From: Phalacrocorax aristotelis
Lineage: Eukaryota; Chordata; Aves; Suliformes; Phalacrocoracidae
DNA: 64,000 nt
Assembly (NCBI RefSeq): GCF_949628215.1
Contig: NC_134311.1
Coordinates: 13,392,582 to 13,456,581 of the forward strand
Reading direction: 5' to 3'
Shown piece by piece: positions 61,401 through 64,000 of this stretch (position 1 is its first letter; each line of letters starts with the position of its first letter). The notes beneath the pieces are model-generated. The model was given only the letters and a program-made list of their open reading frames with translations. It had not been told where the DNA came from and did not search any database. Position numbers and translations under genes: made by a program.

Positions 61401-61799
61401 ATAGCTTCTCAATCTTTGCACTTCGCGGGCATGGATTCATTGCACAACATCAACACCAGAGTTGCTCAAAGTAAATTGGAGGGATGATGAAAGAGCATAC
61501 ACAGTTGACAGAGTCTGTGGCTTATTGAAGGTTATTGATTTATTATTCCTTAGCTTGAAGTACACATTTCCACAATCAATGAGTGGATGATAAACAACTC
61601 AAATATCTCAAACACTGTAAGAGAGGTATGCAATGTAAGCAATGTGTATGTTACTGAGTAACACACAGATGGCTCTACAGGTAGGGTTTTTTAAGTTACC
61701 TTCACATCGAAAGGCAGGTGACTCTAGTGACTTTCTGCACACAGTGCAAAACTTTCTTTTGTAATGTCCTGGAGGCCCAAAACAGTGTGCAACTGGAAC
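1390..61799 (-). CDS. DGKQ: Diacylglycerol kinase theta, 21 exons, N-terminus outside window
   Basis: This gene encodes a lipid kinase that transfers phosphate from ATP to diacylglycerol to make phosphatidic acid, acting at membranes and, as known for the family, also in the nucleus. The coding exons, in transcript order, are 61799-61700, 56413-56328, 55598-55473, 47586-47433, 42875-42807, 32385-32285, 30805-30582, 29753-29663, 25851-25797, 24673-24612, 24341-24191, 23331-23293, 21650-21535, 14729-14578, 13225-13077, 12482-12301, 10888-10788, 6439-6293, 4733-4622, 2792-2640 and 1488-1390. Every junction is AG/GT and every phase agrees. The total is 2469 nt, divisible by three, with no internal stop. 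Domain order is C1, C1, acidic linker, RA, connector, DGK catalytic, DGK accessory. This order and the kinase wording ([37 protein letters not shown]) match theta rather than other DGK types. About 120 N-terminal residues, including the first C1 domain, are missing and should lie beyond 64000. Residue numbers in the exon entries count from the first visible residue. The assignment is from memory of the family, not a search. Confidence 0.97.
1489..2639 (-). other. DGKQ intron between visible exons 20 and 21
   Basis: No gene is visible. It contains an alternating CA/TA/TG low-complexity stretch at about 1683-1772. Confidence 0.85.
1683..1772. repeat. TG/TA/CA alternating low-complexity stretch
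   Basis: Imperfect alternating purine-pyrimidine sequence (CACATATGTGCATGTATATA and similar). It is microsatellite-like and heavily interrupted. Confidence 0.7.
2640..2792 (-). CDS. DGKQ: DGKQ visible exon 20: end of accessory domain
   Basis: Residues 740-790. It contains [20 protein letters not shown], then [12 protein letters not shown] and IISAAGPK. The acceptor is TAACAG and the donor is GTACTG. Phase is 0 at both ends. Confidence 0.98.
2793..4621 (-). other. DGKQ intron between visible exons 19 and 20
   Basis: No exon or known repeat was recognised apart from a CA/TA microsatellite at about 4103-4155 and a 14-mer tandem pair (TTTTTGTAATATTA, twice) near 3998-4025. Open frames at 3398-3671 and 3776-4183 show no family resemblance. 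Confidence 0.8.
4103..4155. repeat. CA/TA microsatellite
   Basis: Alternating ACAC/ATAT tract with a TATATGTACACATG core. Confidence 0.65.
4622..4733 (-). CDS. DGKQ: DGKQ visible exon 19: accessory domain
   Basis: Residues 702-739. It contains [20 protein letters not shown] and [17 protein letters not shown], which is almost invariant in DGKs. The acceptor is ACACAG and the donor is GTAAGT. Phase is 2 in and 0 out. Confidence 0.98.
4734..6292 (-). other. DGKQ intron between visible exons 18 and 19
   Basis: Intronic sequence with a TA/TG-rich stretch at about 5329-5382. The overlapping open frames at 5479-5839 lie on both strands and look like chance frames in slightly GC-richer DNA. Confidence 0.8.
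6293..6439 (-). CDS. DGKQ: DGKQ visible exon 18: accessory domain
   Basis: Residues 653-701 plus two bases. It contains [32 protein letters not shown] and IFINIPS. The acceptor is TCCTAG and the donor is GTAAAA. Phase is 2 at both ends. Confidence 0.97.
6440..10787 (-). other. DGKQ intron between visible exons 17 and 18
   Basis: 4.3 kb intron with no recognised gene or dispersed element. Its one notable block is the A/C-rich tract at 10462-10615. Confidence 0.8.
10462..10615. repeat. A/C-rich low-complexity tract
   Basis: About 150 nt almost without T on the plus strand (ACCAAACCAACCAATC, CAAAAAAAAATTT and similar). It is G/T-rich with several GGG and GGGG runs on the DGKQ transcript strand. 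It starts about 170 nt downstream of the visible exon 17 donor. Confidence 0.75.
10788..10888 (-). CDS. DGKQ: DGKQ visible exon 17: start of accessory domain
   Basis: Residues 620-652 plus two bases. It contains [20 protein letters not shown] and [13 protein letters not shown], the GIDAEL-LDFH signature of the DGK accessory domain. The acceptor is TTGCCAG after a T-rich tract and the donor is GTAATC. Phase is 0 in and 2 out. Confidence 0.97.
10889..12300 (-). other. DGKQ intron between visible exons 16 and 17
   Basis: No gene or known repeat seen. A run of 14 A on the plus strand at about 10895-10908 is the polypyrimidine tract of the exon 17 acceptor on the minus strand. Confidence 0.8.
12301..12482 (-). 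CDS. DGKQ: DGKQ visible exon 16: end of catalytic domain
   Basis: Residues 559-619. It begins (G)[17 protein letters not shown], continues [19 protein letters not shown], and ends in an acidic variable stretch [18 protein letters not shown]. The acceptor is CCCAG and the donor is GTATGC. Phase is 1 in and 0 out. Confidence 0.98.
12483..13076 (-). other. DGKQ intron between visible exons 15 and 16
   Basis: About 590 nt with nothing recognised. The exon 15 frame runs on into the intron for about 29 codons and then stops, so retention would truncate the kinase domain. Confidence 0.8.
13077..13225 (-). CDS. DGKQ: DGKQ visible exon 15: nucleotide-binding GGDGT block
   Basis: Residues 509-558 plus one base. 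It contains [20 protein letters not shown] and [10 protein letters not shown]. The glycine-rich GGDGT loop is the signature of the DGK ATP site. The acceptor is CGGAG and the donor is GTGAGA. Phase is 2 in and 1 out. Confidence 0.98.
13226..14577 (-). other. DGKQ intron between visible exons 14 and 15
   Basis: AT-rich intron with no gene or dispersed element recognised. Confidence 0.8.
14578..14729 (-). CDS. DGKQ: DGKQ visible exon 14: start of catalytic domain
   Basis: Residues 459-508 plus two bases. It contains [20 protein letters not shown] and [20 protein letters not shown], the first conserved block of the diacylglycerol kinase catalytic domain. The acceptor is TTTCAG and the donor is GTAAGT. 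Phase is 0 in and 2 out. Confidence 0.98.
14730..21534 (-). other. DGKQ intron between visible exons 13 and 14
   Basis: 6.8 kb intron. The only recognised element is a CR1 3'-end fragment at 19818-19905. Small items are a 20-mer imperfect tandem (TACACCTAT) near 17790-17815 and a CAGTTGTA-type short tandem at about 21277-21312. A pseudo-exon at 17091-17177 was considered and rejected. Confidence 0.8.
19818..19905 (-). mobile_element. CR1 LINE 3'-end fragment
   Basis: The plus strand reads ATCATAGGATAAAAGG, then AATCTAGGTTGGAAAGTACC and GGTCACCTAGTCCA. This is the reverse complement of the conserved CR1 3' UTR, as in the larger copy at 35043. Confidence 0.75.
21535..21650 (-). CDS. DGKQ: DGKQ visible exon 13: connector before kinase domain
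   Basis: Residues 420-458. It contains [20 protein letters not shown] and [19 protein letters not shown]. The acceptor is TTTACAG and the donor is GTAAGA. Phase is 1 in and 0 out. The next exon is 6.8 kb away. Confidence 0.95.
21651..23292 (-). other. DGKQ intron between visible exons 12 and 13
   Basis: No gene or dispersed repeat recognised. The pyrimidine-rich minus-strand frames at 22067-22389 are low complexity. Confidence 0.8.
23293..23331 (-). CDS. DGKQ: DGKQ visible exon 12: 39-nt microexon
   Basis: Residues 407-419, reading [13 protein letters not shown]. The acceptor is TTTGCAG and the donor is GTAAGC. Phase is 1 at both ends, so inclusion or skipping leaves the frame unchanged. 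It was identified because it joins the two flanking exons exactly in phase and matches the VSVSHIY-type stretch of DGK theta. Confidence 0.92.
23332..24190 (-). other. DGKQ intron between visible exons 11 and 12
   Basis: Very AT-rich, with a TAAATATAATATAAATAAA-type stretch at about 23380-23450. Nothing else seen. Confidence 0.8.
24191..24341 (-). CDS. DGKQ: DGKQ visible exon 11: connector with FVGGLPP motif
   Basis: Residues 357-406. It contains [37 protein letters not shown] and ILKDELAIK. It is strongly like the pre-kinase region of DGK theta. The acceptor is TTGGTAG and the donor is GTAAGT. Phase is 0 in and 1 out. Confidence 0.95.
24612..24673 (-). CDS. DGKQ: DGKQ visible exon 10: connector
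   Basis: Residues 336-356, reading [20 protein letters not shown] and then K. The acceptor is CCCTAG and the donor is GTAAAT. Phase is 1 in and 0 out. The following intron is only 270 nt, the shortest in the window. Confidence 0.93.
24674..25796 (-). other. DGKQ intron between visible exons 9 and 10
   Basis: No gene, RNA or repeat recognised. Confidence 0.8.
25797..25851 (-). CDS. DGKQ: DGKQ visible exon 9: connector
   Basis: Residues 318-335. The short 55-nt exon reads [18 protein letters not shown]. The acceptor is TGGCAG and the donor is GTAAGT. Phase is 0 in and 1 out, so it must pair with the next exon (62 nt) to stay in frame. Confidence 0.92.
25852..29662 (-). other. DGKQ intron between visible exons 8 and 9
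   Basis: 3.8 kb intron, almost half of it the CR1 copy at 27420-29240. Nothing was recognised in 25852-27419 or 29241-29662. Confidence 0.8.
27420..29240 (+). mobile_element. CR1 LINE, 5'-truncated, with broken ORF2 reverse transcriptase
   Basis: This is a non-LTR retrotransposon copy, opposite in orientation to DGKQ. From 27425 it encodes fragments of CR1 ORF2 in several frames: [14 protein letters not shown], then [68 protein letters not shown] and [19 protein letters not shown] (the FADD reverse-transcriptase motif near 28407). The downstream part reads [20 protein letters not shown] and [18 protein letters not shown]. The 3' end is intact and finishes with ATTCTATG-type octamers at 29224-29240. 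Many frameshifts and stops make it non-functional. The 5' truncation is typical of CR1. The exact 5' edge is uncertain by some tens of bases. Confidence 0.93.
29663..29753 (-). CDS. DGKQ: DGKQ visible exon 8: connector between RA and kinase
   Basis: Residues 287-317. It contains [20 protein letters not shown] and [10 protein letters not shown]. It has an LPLL-type leucine motif but I assign no function to it. The acceptor is CTTTAG and the donor is GTAAAC. Phase is 2 in and 0 out. Confidence 0.94.
29754..30581 (-). other. DGKQ intron between visible exons 7 and 8
   Basis: AT-rich, with no gene or repeat recognised. Confidence 0.8.
30582..30805 (-). CDS. DGKQ: DGKQ visible exon 7: rest of RA domain
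   Basis: Residues 213-286 plus two bases. At 224 nt it is the largest exon. It starts [20 protein letters not shown] and ends [19 protein letters not shown] then AWL(K). It completes the RA domain. The acceptor is GTTGTAG and the donor is GTGAGT. Phase is 0 in and 2 out. Confidence 0.96.
30806..32284 (-). other. DGKQ intron between visible exons 6 and 7
   Basis: No gene or repeat recognised. Confidence 0.8.
32285..32385 (-). CDS. DGKQ: DGKQ visible exon 6: start of RA domain
   Basis: Residues 179-212. It reads [20 protein letters not shown] and then [14 protein letters not shown], the first half of the Ras-association domain of DGK theta. The acceptor is ATTCAG and the donor is GTAAGA. Phase is 1 in and 0 out. 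Confidence 0.95.
33630..34982 (+). mobile_element. CR1 LINE, old and 5'-truncated, interrupted by a nested CR1 tail
   Basis: Degenerate ORF2 remains are visible: [19 protein letters not shown] at about 33840-33910, KASSTL-like and [11 protein letters not shown] wording at 34390-34470, then the CR1 3' UTR, with TGGAACAGGTTGTTCAGG near 34815. It ends with GTGACTCTGTGAAG at about 34982. It is more diverged than the copy at 27420, with many stops. Its 5' edge is approximate. The block at 34081-34124 breaks its continuity. Confidence 0.8.
34081..34124 (-). mobile_element. Nested CR1 3'-end fragment
   Basis: The plus strand reads TCATAGAAAATAGAATCATC, then AAGGTTGGAAAAGAC, the reverse complement of a CR1 3' terminus, lying inside the plus-strand CR1. 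It is only about 44 nt long. Confidence 0.7.
35043..36035 (-). mobile_element. CR1 LINE, 5'-truncated, with ORF2 C-terminal fragment
   Basis: The 3' end is at 35043, where the plus strand reads ATAGAATCATAGAATAG and then GGAAGGGACCTT. The minus-strand open frame 35816-35463 reads [37 protein letters not shown] and [20 protein letters not shown], which is the C-terminal part of CR1 ORF2. The copy is truncated at about 36035. It lies tail to tail with the plus-strand CR1, only about 60 nt away. Confidence 0.9.
38580..38840. repeat. Purine-rich block
   Basis: About 260 nt dominated by A and G on the plus strand (GGATGAGGGAGGGTGGAAGG, GGAAAGGAGAATAACTGGG, GAGGGAAGGAAAGGAAGGGA). It is pyrimidine-rich on the transcript strand. 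No repeat family was recognised. Confidence 0.6.
40475..41145. other. Unassigned GC-richer intronic segment
   Basis: Higher GC than its surroundings, with a purine-rich stretch at 40795-40880. It could be the remnant of an LTR, but I found no matching TG...CA ends or target duplication. No gene was recognised. Confidence 0.3.
41149..41256. repeat. TG/CA/TA alternating stretch
   Basis: About 108 nt of imperfect alternating purine-pyrimidine sequence (GCATGCATGTAGATATATGT, CATGCATATATATACATACA), ending in a short CACACACAC run. Confidence 0.75.
42807..42875 (-). CDS. DGKQ: DGKQ visible exon 5: acidic linker
   Basis: Residues 156-178. It reads [18 protein letters not shown] and then ISTDS. The linker is acidic and Ser/Thr-rich, between the C1 block and the RA domain, a part of DGK theta that is poorly conserved. 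The acceptor is TTCACAG and the donor is GTAAGC. At 69 nt with phase 1 at both ends it could be skipped without a frameshift. Confidence 0.9.
42876..47432 (-). other. DGKQ intron between visible exons 4 and 5
   Basis: 4.6 kb. It includes a GTA triplet run at 43587-43602 and a GC-richer segment at about 44480-45740 with several chance open frames on both strands and no recognisable family. No exon or dispersed element is assigned. Confidence 0.7.
47433..47586 (-). CDS. DGKQ: DGKQ visible exon 4: end of C1 domain 3 and linker
   Basis: Residues 105-155. It begins [20 protein letters not shown] with the last His/Cys ligands of C1 domain 3, then continues [18 protein letters not shown] into the linker, ending ENLQTES. 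The acceptor is TTATAG and the donor is GTAAAA. Phase is 0 in and 1 out. It is separated from visible exon 3 by a 7.9 kb intron holding the provirus. Confidence 0.95.
48637..48641. repeat. Target site duplication, left copy
   Basis: AATGG immediately before the 5' LTR, identical to 55119-55123. Five-base duplications are usual for ERVL-type integrases. Confidence 0.9.
48642..49102 (+). repeat. 5' LTR (461 bp)
   Basis: Ends are TGTGCTG...CACGACA. The upstream GC-rich half has a CCAAT box (48782-48786), a CACGTG E-box (48805-48810) and a TATA-like TATATGG (48824-48830), in promoter order. An ATTAAA poly(A) signal is at 48988-48993. The GC-rich core at about 48830-48925 is shorter than, and different from, that of the 3' LTR. 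Confidence 0.95.
48782..48830 (+). promoter_or_regulatory. 5' LTR core promoter elements (CCAAT, CACGTG, TATA-like)
   Basis: CCAAT, CACGTG and TATATGG lie within 49 nt, and the same order is kept in the 3' LTR (54763-54767, 54786-54791, about 54806). Transcription would run plus-ward, antisense to DGKQ. Activity is inferred only. Confidence 0.6.
49110..49127 (+). other. Primer binding site, tRNA-Lys type
   Basis: TGGCGCCCAACGTGGAGC lies 7 nt after the 5' LTR. It complements the 3' end of tRNA-Lys(1,2) except for one base near its 3' side. Foamy viruses and some endogenous elements use this tRNA. Confidence 0.85.
49168..50550 (+). CDS. Proviral gag-like protein, 460 codons, hydrophobic N-terminus
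   Basis: The first ATG after the primer site (49168, context CACCATGT) opens an uninterrupted frame to TGA at 50548-50550. The frame is also open upstream through the LTR, but has no earlier ATG. Residues 1-125 contain about four hydrophobic segments (roughly 3-27, 35-58, 82-101, 106-123) with N-x-T sites nearby, unlike the usual myristoylated or basic matrix. Residues 200-300 are polar and Thr/Pro-rich. A C-terminal block with [22 protein letters not shown] and [10 protein letters not shown] resembles a capsid-type Gag region. No CCHC zinc knuckle is seen. It is called gag from its position and the capsid-like block. It is the only intact frame of the provirus. Confidence 0.75.
   Translation: MLSFLQLVLKIGVGLLSLLCSAVISNVLPTGFFRQTLVFSFIWYLGFLLKPLLYFGYHLAEAISNYTSSSERFYMEEIQNNTLATFFYDVCAFVTTTFLYLEHPWVVKVHLLLVFGHVVLVLTKQLKNITQKSAPRLDSYEWEGMWDSMGKYLGQWAPLVFWSFRPEQVQNPKKLVEYLEKVCCYAGSSRETQITATCWGLAHAYRALLNSIQCPQGEENVSGLKCKVTGTVDNPALTTGTAATQTPTTSTGASSENKPVPVSVAPIHKTKYWKRTSTRLERDDEEPGPSRGEEGEVINEIETTRSLSLSELRDMRKDYSRHSGEHIVTWLLRCWDNGVSSLELEGKEAKQLGSLSGEGGIDKAIGKKTQALSLWRRLLSRVKERYPFKDDVTYRPGKWTTMEKDIQYLRELAVFEVIYGDLDDQRSSKDPDEAECTRPMWRKFVQSAPSSHANSSAVMS
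50551..51237 (+). pseudogene. Proviral gag end and protease region, interrupted
   Basis: The gag frame (frame 1) continues past its TGA into a coiled stretch ([18 protein letters not shown] at about 50630-50690), meets TGA at 50815-50817 and TAG at 51034-51036, and then encodes the aspartic protease active site DTG at 51145-51153 ([14 protein letters not shown]). It stops at TAA 51235-51237. The reading continues in another frame (RT entry), with a frame change at a five-G run, 51219-51223. gag and protease therefore share one frame. The first stop may be a natural gag terminator; the others look like decay. Confidence 0.75.
51159..52253 (+). pseudogene. Proviral reverse transcriptase, interrupted
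   Basis: Reverse transcriptase in frame 3: open from about 51225 to TGA 52110-52112, then on to TAG 52251-52253. Motifs seen are [32 protein letters not shown] (first catalytic Asp), [15 protein letters not shown] and the active site [10 protein letters not shown] at 51966-51977. After the TGA the frame resumes with [17 protein letters not shown]. The thumb and connection at 52254-52634 are split over several frames ([10 protein letters not shown], then [14 protein letters not shown] wording) with extra stops. Confidence 0.88.
52635..53549 (+). pseudogene. Proviral RNase H and integrase N-terminal domain
   Basis: An open frame of 304 codons, a fragment of pol. The RNase H motifs are [10 protein letters not shown] (Asp codon at 52893), AEVKAIQLA (Glu), [14 protein letters not shown] (Asp) and [10 protein letters not shown] with a following Asp. 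The integrase zinc-binding part follows, with AHDTSGHQG (His pair) and [10 protein letters not shown] (Cys pair). It ends at TAA just before the integrase core, which is one frame away. Confidence 0.88.
53524..54220 (+). pseudogene. Proviral integrase core and C-terminal domain, frameshifted
   Basis: The core lies in frame 1 up to 54027, with [27 protein letters not shown] (second Asp) and [12 protein letters not shown] (Glu). The first acidic position appears as Gly (WQIGCI, codon GGC at 53572-53574). After a frame change near 53930-53960 the C-terminal domain continues to the stop at 54218-54220 ([37 protein letters not shown]). It cannot encode a working integrase as it stands. Confidence 0.87.
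54221..54624 (+). other. Proviral 3' untranslated region and polypurine tract
   Basis: About 400 nt with no env or accessory frame. It has a direct repeat AATGGACATTTT (twice) near 54459-54482, a purine-rich stretch at 54531-54549, and AAGGGGTGGAGAA directly before the 3' LTR (54612-54624), which is the likely plus-strand primer. Confidence 0.8.
54625..55118 (+). repeat. 3' LTR (494 bp)
   Basis: It has the same ends and promoter motifs as the 5' LTR. The ATTAAA signal is at 55004-55009. The CpG-rich core at about 54822-54920 is about 33 nt longer and reads differently (GGCGGCGCGGCGTCGGCGCG and following), while the flanks are nearly identical. Confidence 0.95.
55119..55123. repeat. Target site duplication, right copy
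   Basis: AATGG directly after the 3' LTR. Confidence 0.9.
55293..55304. repeat. G12 homopolymer
   Basis: Twelve consecutive G on the plus strand, C12 on the transcript strand, 169 nt from visible exon 3. Confidence 0.9.
55473..55598 (-). CDS. DGKQ: DGKQ visible exon 3: core of C1 domain 3
   Basis: Residues 63-104. It contains [30 protein letters not shown] and MRCEWCGIL, which supply most zinc ligands of the third C1 domain. The acceptor is CCCCAG and the donor is GTATGT. The exon is 126 nt with phase 0 at both ends, so skipping it would keep frame while destroying the domain. The proviral 3' LTR ends 354 nt beyond its donor. Confidence 0.96.
55599..56327 (-). other. DGKQ intron between visible exons 2 and 3
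   Basis: About 730 nt, AT-rich. No gene or repeat family recognised. Confidence 0.8.
56328..56413 (-). CDS. DGKQ: DGKQ visible exon 2: end of C1 domain 2
   Basis: Residues 34-62. It reads [18 protein letters not shown], then [11 protein letters not shown], and completes the HxxC and Cys zinc ligands of C1 domain 2. The acceptor is TTTTAG and the donor is GTAAGT. Phase is 1 in and 0 out. A (GGGA)5 tract lies about 62 nt upstream of the acceptor (see the repeat at 56476-56503). Confidence 0.95.
56476..56503 (-). repeat. (GGGA)5 tract on transcript strand
   Basis: The plus strand has five CCC runs separated by single T, then CCCC at 56500-56503. On the DGKQ transcript this is five GGG runs with one-base A loops plus a GGGG, a textbook G-quadruplex pattern, about 62 nt upstream of the exon 2 acceptor. 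Confidence 0.9.
58675..58735. repeat. Perfect 24-bp inverted repeat with 13-nt loop
   Basis: Arms 58675-58698 and 58712-58735 are exact reverse complements, one nearly all pyrimidine (TTTCTTTGCTCTTTTCTTCT...) and the other nearly all purine. The loop is 58699-58711. Flanking bases do not pair. Confidence 0.97.
59690..60487 (+). mobile_element. CR1 LINE, 5'-truncated, with short ORF2 C-terminal fragment
   Basis: It encodes [37 protein letters not shown] and [20 protein letters not shown] at 59730-59960, then CR1 3' sequence ([14 protein letters not shown] wording; [12 protein letters not shown] TGGAACAGGCTGCCCAGAGA), ending at AATTCTATGAATCTATA. It is opposite in orientation to DGKQ. It is less diverged than the copy at 33630, but has stops and indels. 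Confidence 0.92.
61700..61799 (-). CDS. DGKQ: DGKQ visible exon 1: start of C1 domain 2
   Basis: Residues 1-33 plus one base of the next codon. It reads [18 protein letters not shown] and continues to [13 protein letters not shown]. It carries the first His and the first Cys pairs of a C1 (phorbol ester/DAG-type) zinc finger. The acceptor is GGCAG on the minus strand and the donor is GTAACTT. Phase is 0 in and 1 out. The preceding exon was not found in the window. Confidence 0.95.
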
Positions 61800-64000
61800 C
61801 TGCCAATGAAGAATGCGTAAGACATCATAAGCCACAACTTTCAAAGTGCCAGTTACAATTCACAGGAACTGCTTCATCATGCAAGACAGGACAGTATATA
61901 CAAAATAAACTTAACTAAGCCTGAGAACAAATATACAGGCAAATAATCCTTTAAAAAAAATAATAATTATATATTTGAAATACTACTCTCTCTAAAAAAA
62001 ATCTTTTTTTCAGTTCTTGAGTTTTAGTATGTAATGTATATATTTTTAAGTGCTGGTCAGCTTCTTGATGATTCACAGTCCCACGAATCCAAAGGTTTCC
62101 TTTGGGTCCAGTACCATGCGACTTACCTGGAATCACAGTTCCTCTCCTAAAGTATTCTTAATTGAATCAAGGACGATTAAAAAGTAATAGTTGCACATGT
62201 ACACAAAATACCTTAAAGACACACTTCAAGGCAATTTTTAAAAGCTCAGTGCTGCCACAGTCCAGTACTCCCCACATGCCTTTCTCCTCTTTTCCAAAGC
62301 CAGCCCACCCAACTGGCTGATCAGGACAAAGGTATTGGTTTTCCCCCTGGCCCACCAAAGCTTCGAAGCCTGGATGGCACAGAGATCCAACCCCTAAAGT
62401 ACATCCATACTGAGGTTCCTGTTGACTGTAGGTGGAAGATGATACATTTTAATATCCTCAGTACAGTCAAGAGCTGTACCAACGGTTTTAACAAATATAG
62501 TTCTAGTATACTCTTCACTTATCCTAAAAAGGTAGCGGTATTTTTCTTGTTTAGTGATTAATAATGAAGACTAGAAGTGATGGTATCAAAAGAACAACAG
62601 AAAAAAAGGTGAAAAATGAAGAATAAGAAACATATTTCAGCTTTCTATTTGTTCTAGAGATCACTCCTTACACAAAATGCACAGCTTTGTTAAACTGACA
62701 TTCACGTTAGAAGGAAGAAACAAAATTGCATCTTTAAAATTCTAGAACCCAAATTACTTCCATAAGAATTTGCTGTGATGTAGGTATTTAGCATTATGCA
62801 TCTCACATGCCCTTCCTGATATGATAAACGTATCAGATTTATCTTCTGGTTCTTGAGTCACCAAAACCAAATAAAATTCTAGTACAGGCTGACAAGTGGT
62901 TATTTACATGTGAAATGAAATTAATCATTCCCAGTAAAAAGTTGGAAATAATGGCTTAAGATAAATGTAGTCAAAGACAGCTTCTTTTCCTTCCAGATAT
63001 ATTACTGAACAATCCTTCAGAGTTAATGAGAAGGATTTGAATTTTTCTCCTTGCGTATTAGGGATTTCCTAGGAACCACTAGCAGCAAATCTGACACATA
63101 CTGGGAACACAGAATTTTATGACCCAGAAAGTTGCTTCCAGTGATAAAGATCTAGTTCTCACCAGTGTTTCTGCCTCTTGAGAGTGTGGGGACAGCTACA
63201 CTAAACAATCCCGTACTTCAAACATGCACAATGAAGTAAGCAAGATAAAGTTCTGACACATGTAGCACAAGGAGAAAGGAACATTGCTGGAAGTTTAAGA
63301 AAAATCGCCAACCCCAAATGCAAAGCATGTGGTTCCTCCAGTTCTCTTAAGAATTTATCTTTGGGAAGTAAAGGACAATGAAGAGAGGTACAAAATATGC
63401 TTGTTATCAGACATGCACAAGACCATGCACAGCAGTTGACCAGTCAAGCAGAGTCACCAGCTCACTGCTCCAGCAGACTGTGTTGTCTAGAGGAATCCTT
63501 GGTCCCCGACTGACCACGAAACTGCCTGTCCAGATTCCAGTCTCACCACCTCACTTGGCTGCCAGCCAGCCTATTGAAAGGATTTCACATCAGTATCTCC
63601 AACACGATATATTACAAAACATCCTTGCCTCCCAAAGCTTCAAATTTTTACTTTATGTACGAGTTCGGGATTTAAAAATACAGACAAATCATGTTTTGGG
63701 GTCTGTCTCCTACTCCCGTCAACCCAAACAGAAATTTCATTATCTGCAGCCCTCCAGCTCTAACTGACACAAAGTTCATGGTTGTCTTGGTTGCTTTTTT
63801 TTTTTTTTTTTTTTTTAACTCAGAATACTATAGCCTTATAATGCATGTTTGTAAAAAGAATATAGATCCTTGGGGAAAAAAAATCCTGGAGATCCTGGAG
63901 AACTTTAATAAAACTATCTCAGATTAAATTCAAGGCTCATAATCCCTGCCCACTTTTCTTGCACTTTCATGTTACTTCTTCAGGGGAAAGGGAAAACCAA
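61800..64000 (-). other. DGKQ intron upstream of visible exon 1 (continues beyond window)
   Basis: The first C1 domain exon was looked for and not found. The stretch has a T22 run at 63795-63816 and chance open frames (for example 63378-63767). No repeat family recognised. Confidence 0.75.

Larger units (their letters stand above)
56414..61699 (-). other. DGKQ intron between visible exons 1 and 2
   Basis: 5.3 kb. It holds the CCCT/GGGA tract at 56476-56503, a perfect hairpin at 58675-58735, a CR1 copy at 59690-60487 and a short direct repeat (CAGATTCCCACTAGT, twice) near 60700-60740. No exon or other gene was recognised. Confidence 0.85.

Noticed and set aside
62100..62130. Consensus donor GATTCCAG/GTAAGT on the minus strand, a possible upstream DGKQ exon
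   Set aside because: The sequence before it does not encode the end of C1 domain 1 (Cys/His pattern absent) and no suitable acceptor pairs with it.
63378..63767. 129-codon plus-strand open frame
   Set aside because: No recognisable domain. It is intronic and antisense, and ends in a T-rich area. Length is compatible with chance.

Overview
The window is vertebrate nuclear DNA, and almost certainly from a bird. It is an AT-rich intronic landscape with small GT-AG exons, several CR1 LINE copies (the dominant avian retroposon, one ending in the typical ATTCTATG octamer repeats), and an ERVL-like (class III) provirus. I cannot name the species.

Nearly the whole window is one gene on the minus strand: DGKQ, diacylglycerol kinase theta. 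I placed 21 coding exons between 61799 (5') and 1390 (stop codon). All have GT-AG boundaries. All phases join without a break, giving 2469 nt, or 822 residues plus stop. Vertebrate DGK theta is about 940 residues, so roughly the first 120 residues (N-terminus and first C1 domain, probably two exons) lie beyond 64000. In order, the exons encode C1 domain 2, C1 domain 3, an acidic linker, the RA domain, a connecting region, the DGK catalytic domain (GGDGT and GTGNDLG motifs) and the DGK accessory domain. The protein would phosphorylate diacylglycerol to phosphatidic acid.

Region by region: 1-1389 is 3' UTR/downstream DNA; 1390-14729 holds the accessory and catalytic exons; 14730-21534 is a long empty intron; 21535-32385 holds the connecting and RA exons, with a large plus-strand CR1 at 27420-29240; 32386-42806 is a 10.4 kb intron with three CR1 pieces (one nested, two tail to tail); 42807-47586 has two exons; 48642-55118 is a 6.48 kb provirus in plus orientation, antisense to DGKQ, with two LTRs, a perfect 5-bp target duplication (AATGG), a tRNA-Lys-type primer binding site and a polypurine tract. 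Its gag frame is open, its pro-pol is broken, and no env is visible. 55473-61799 has the C1 exons, separated by an intron with another CR1 and a perfect 24-bp hairpin. 61800-64000 is intron.

The most unusual signals are the multi-pass hydrophobic N-terminus of the proviral Gag-like frame, the different GC-rich cores of its two LTRs, its position 354 nt from a frame-neutral C1 exon, a five-run GGGA tract just upstream of another C1-exon splice acceptor, and the perfect intronic hairpin at 58675-58735.
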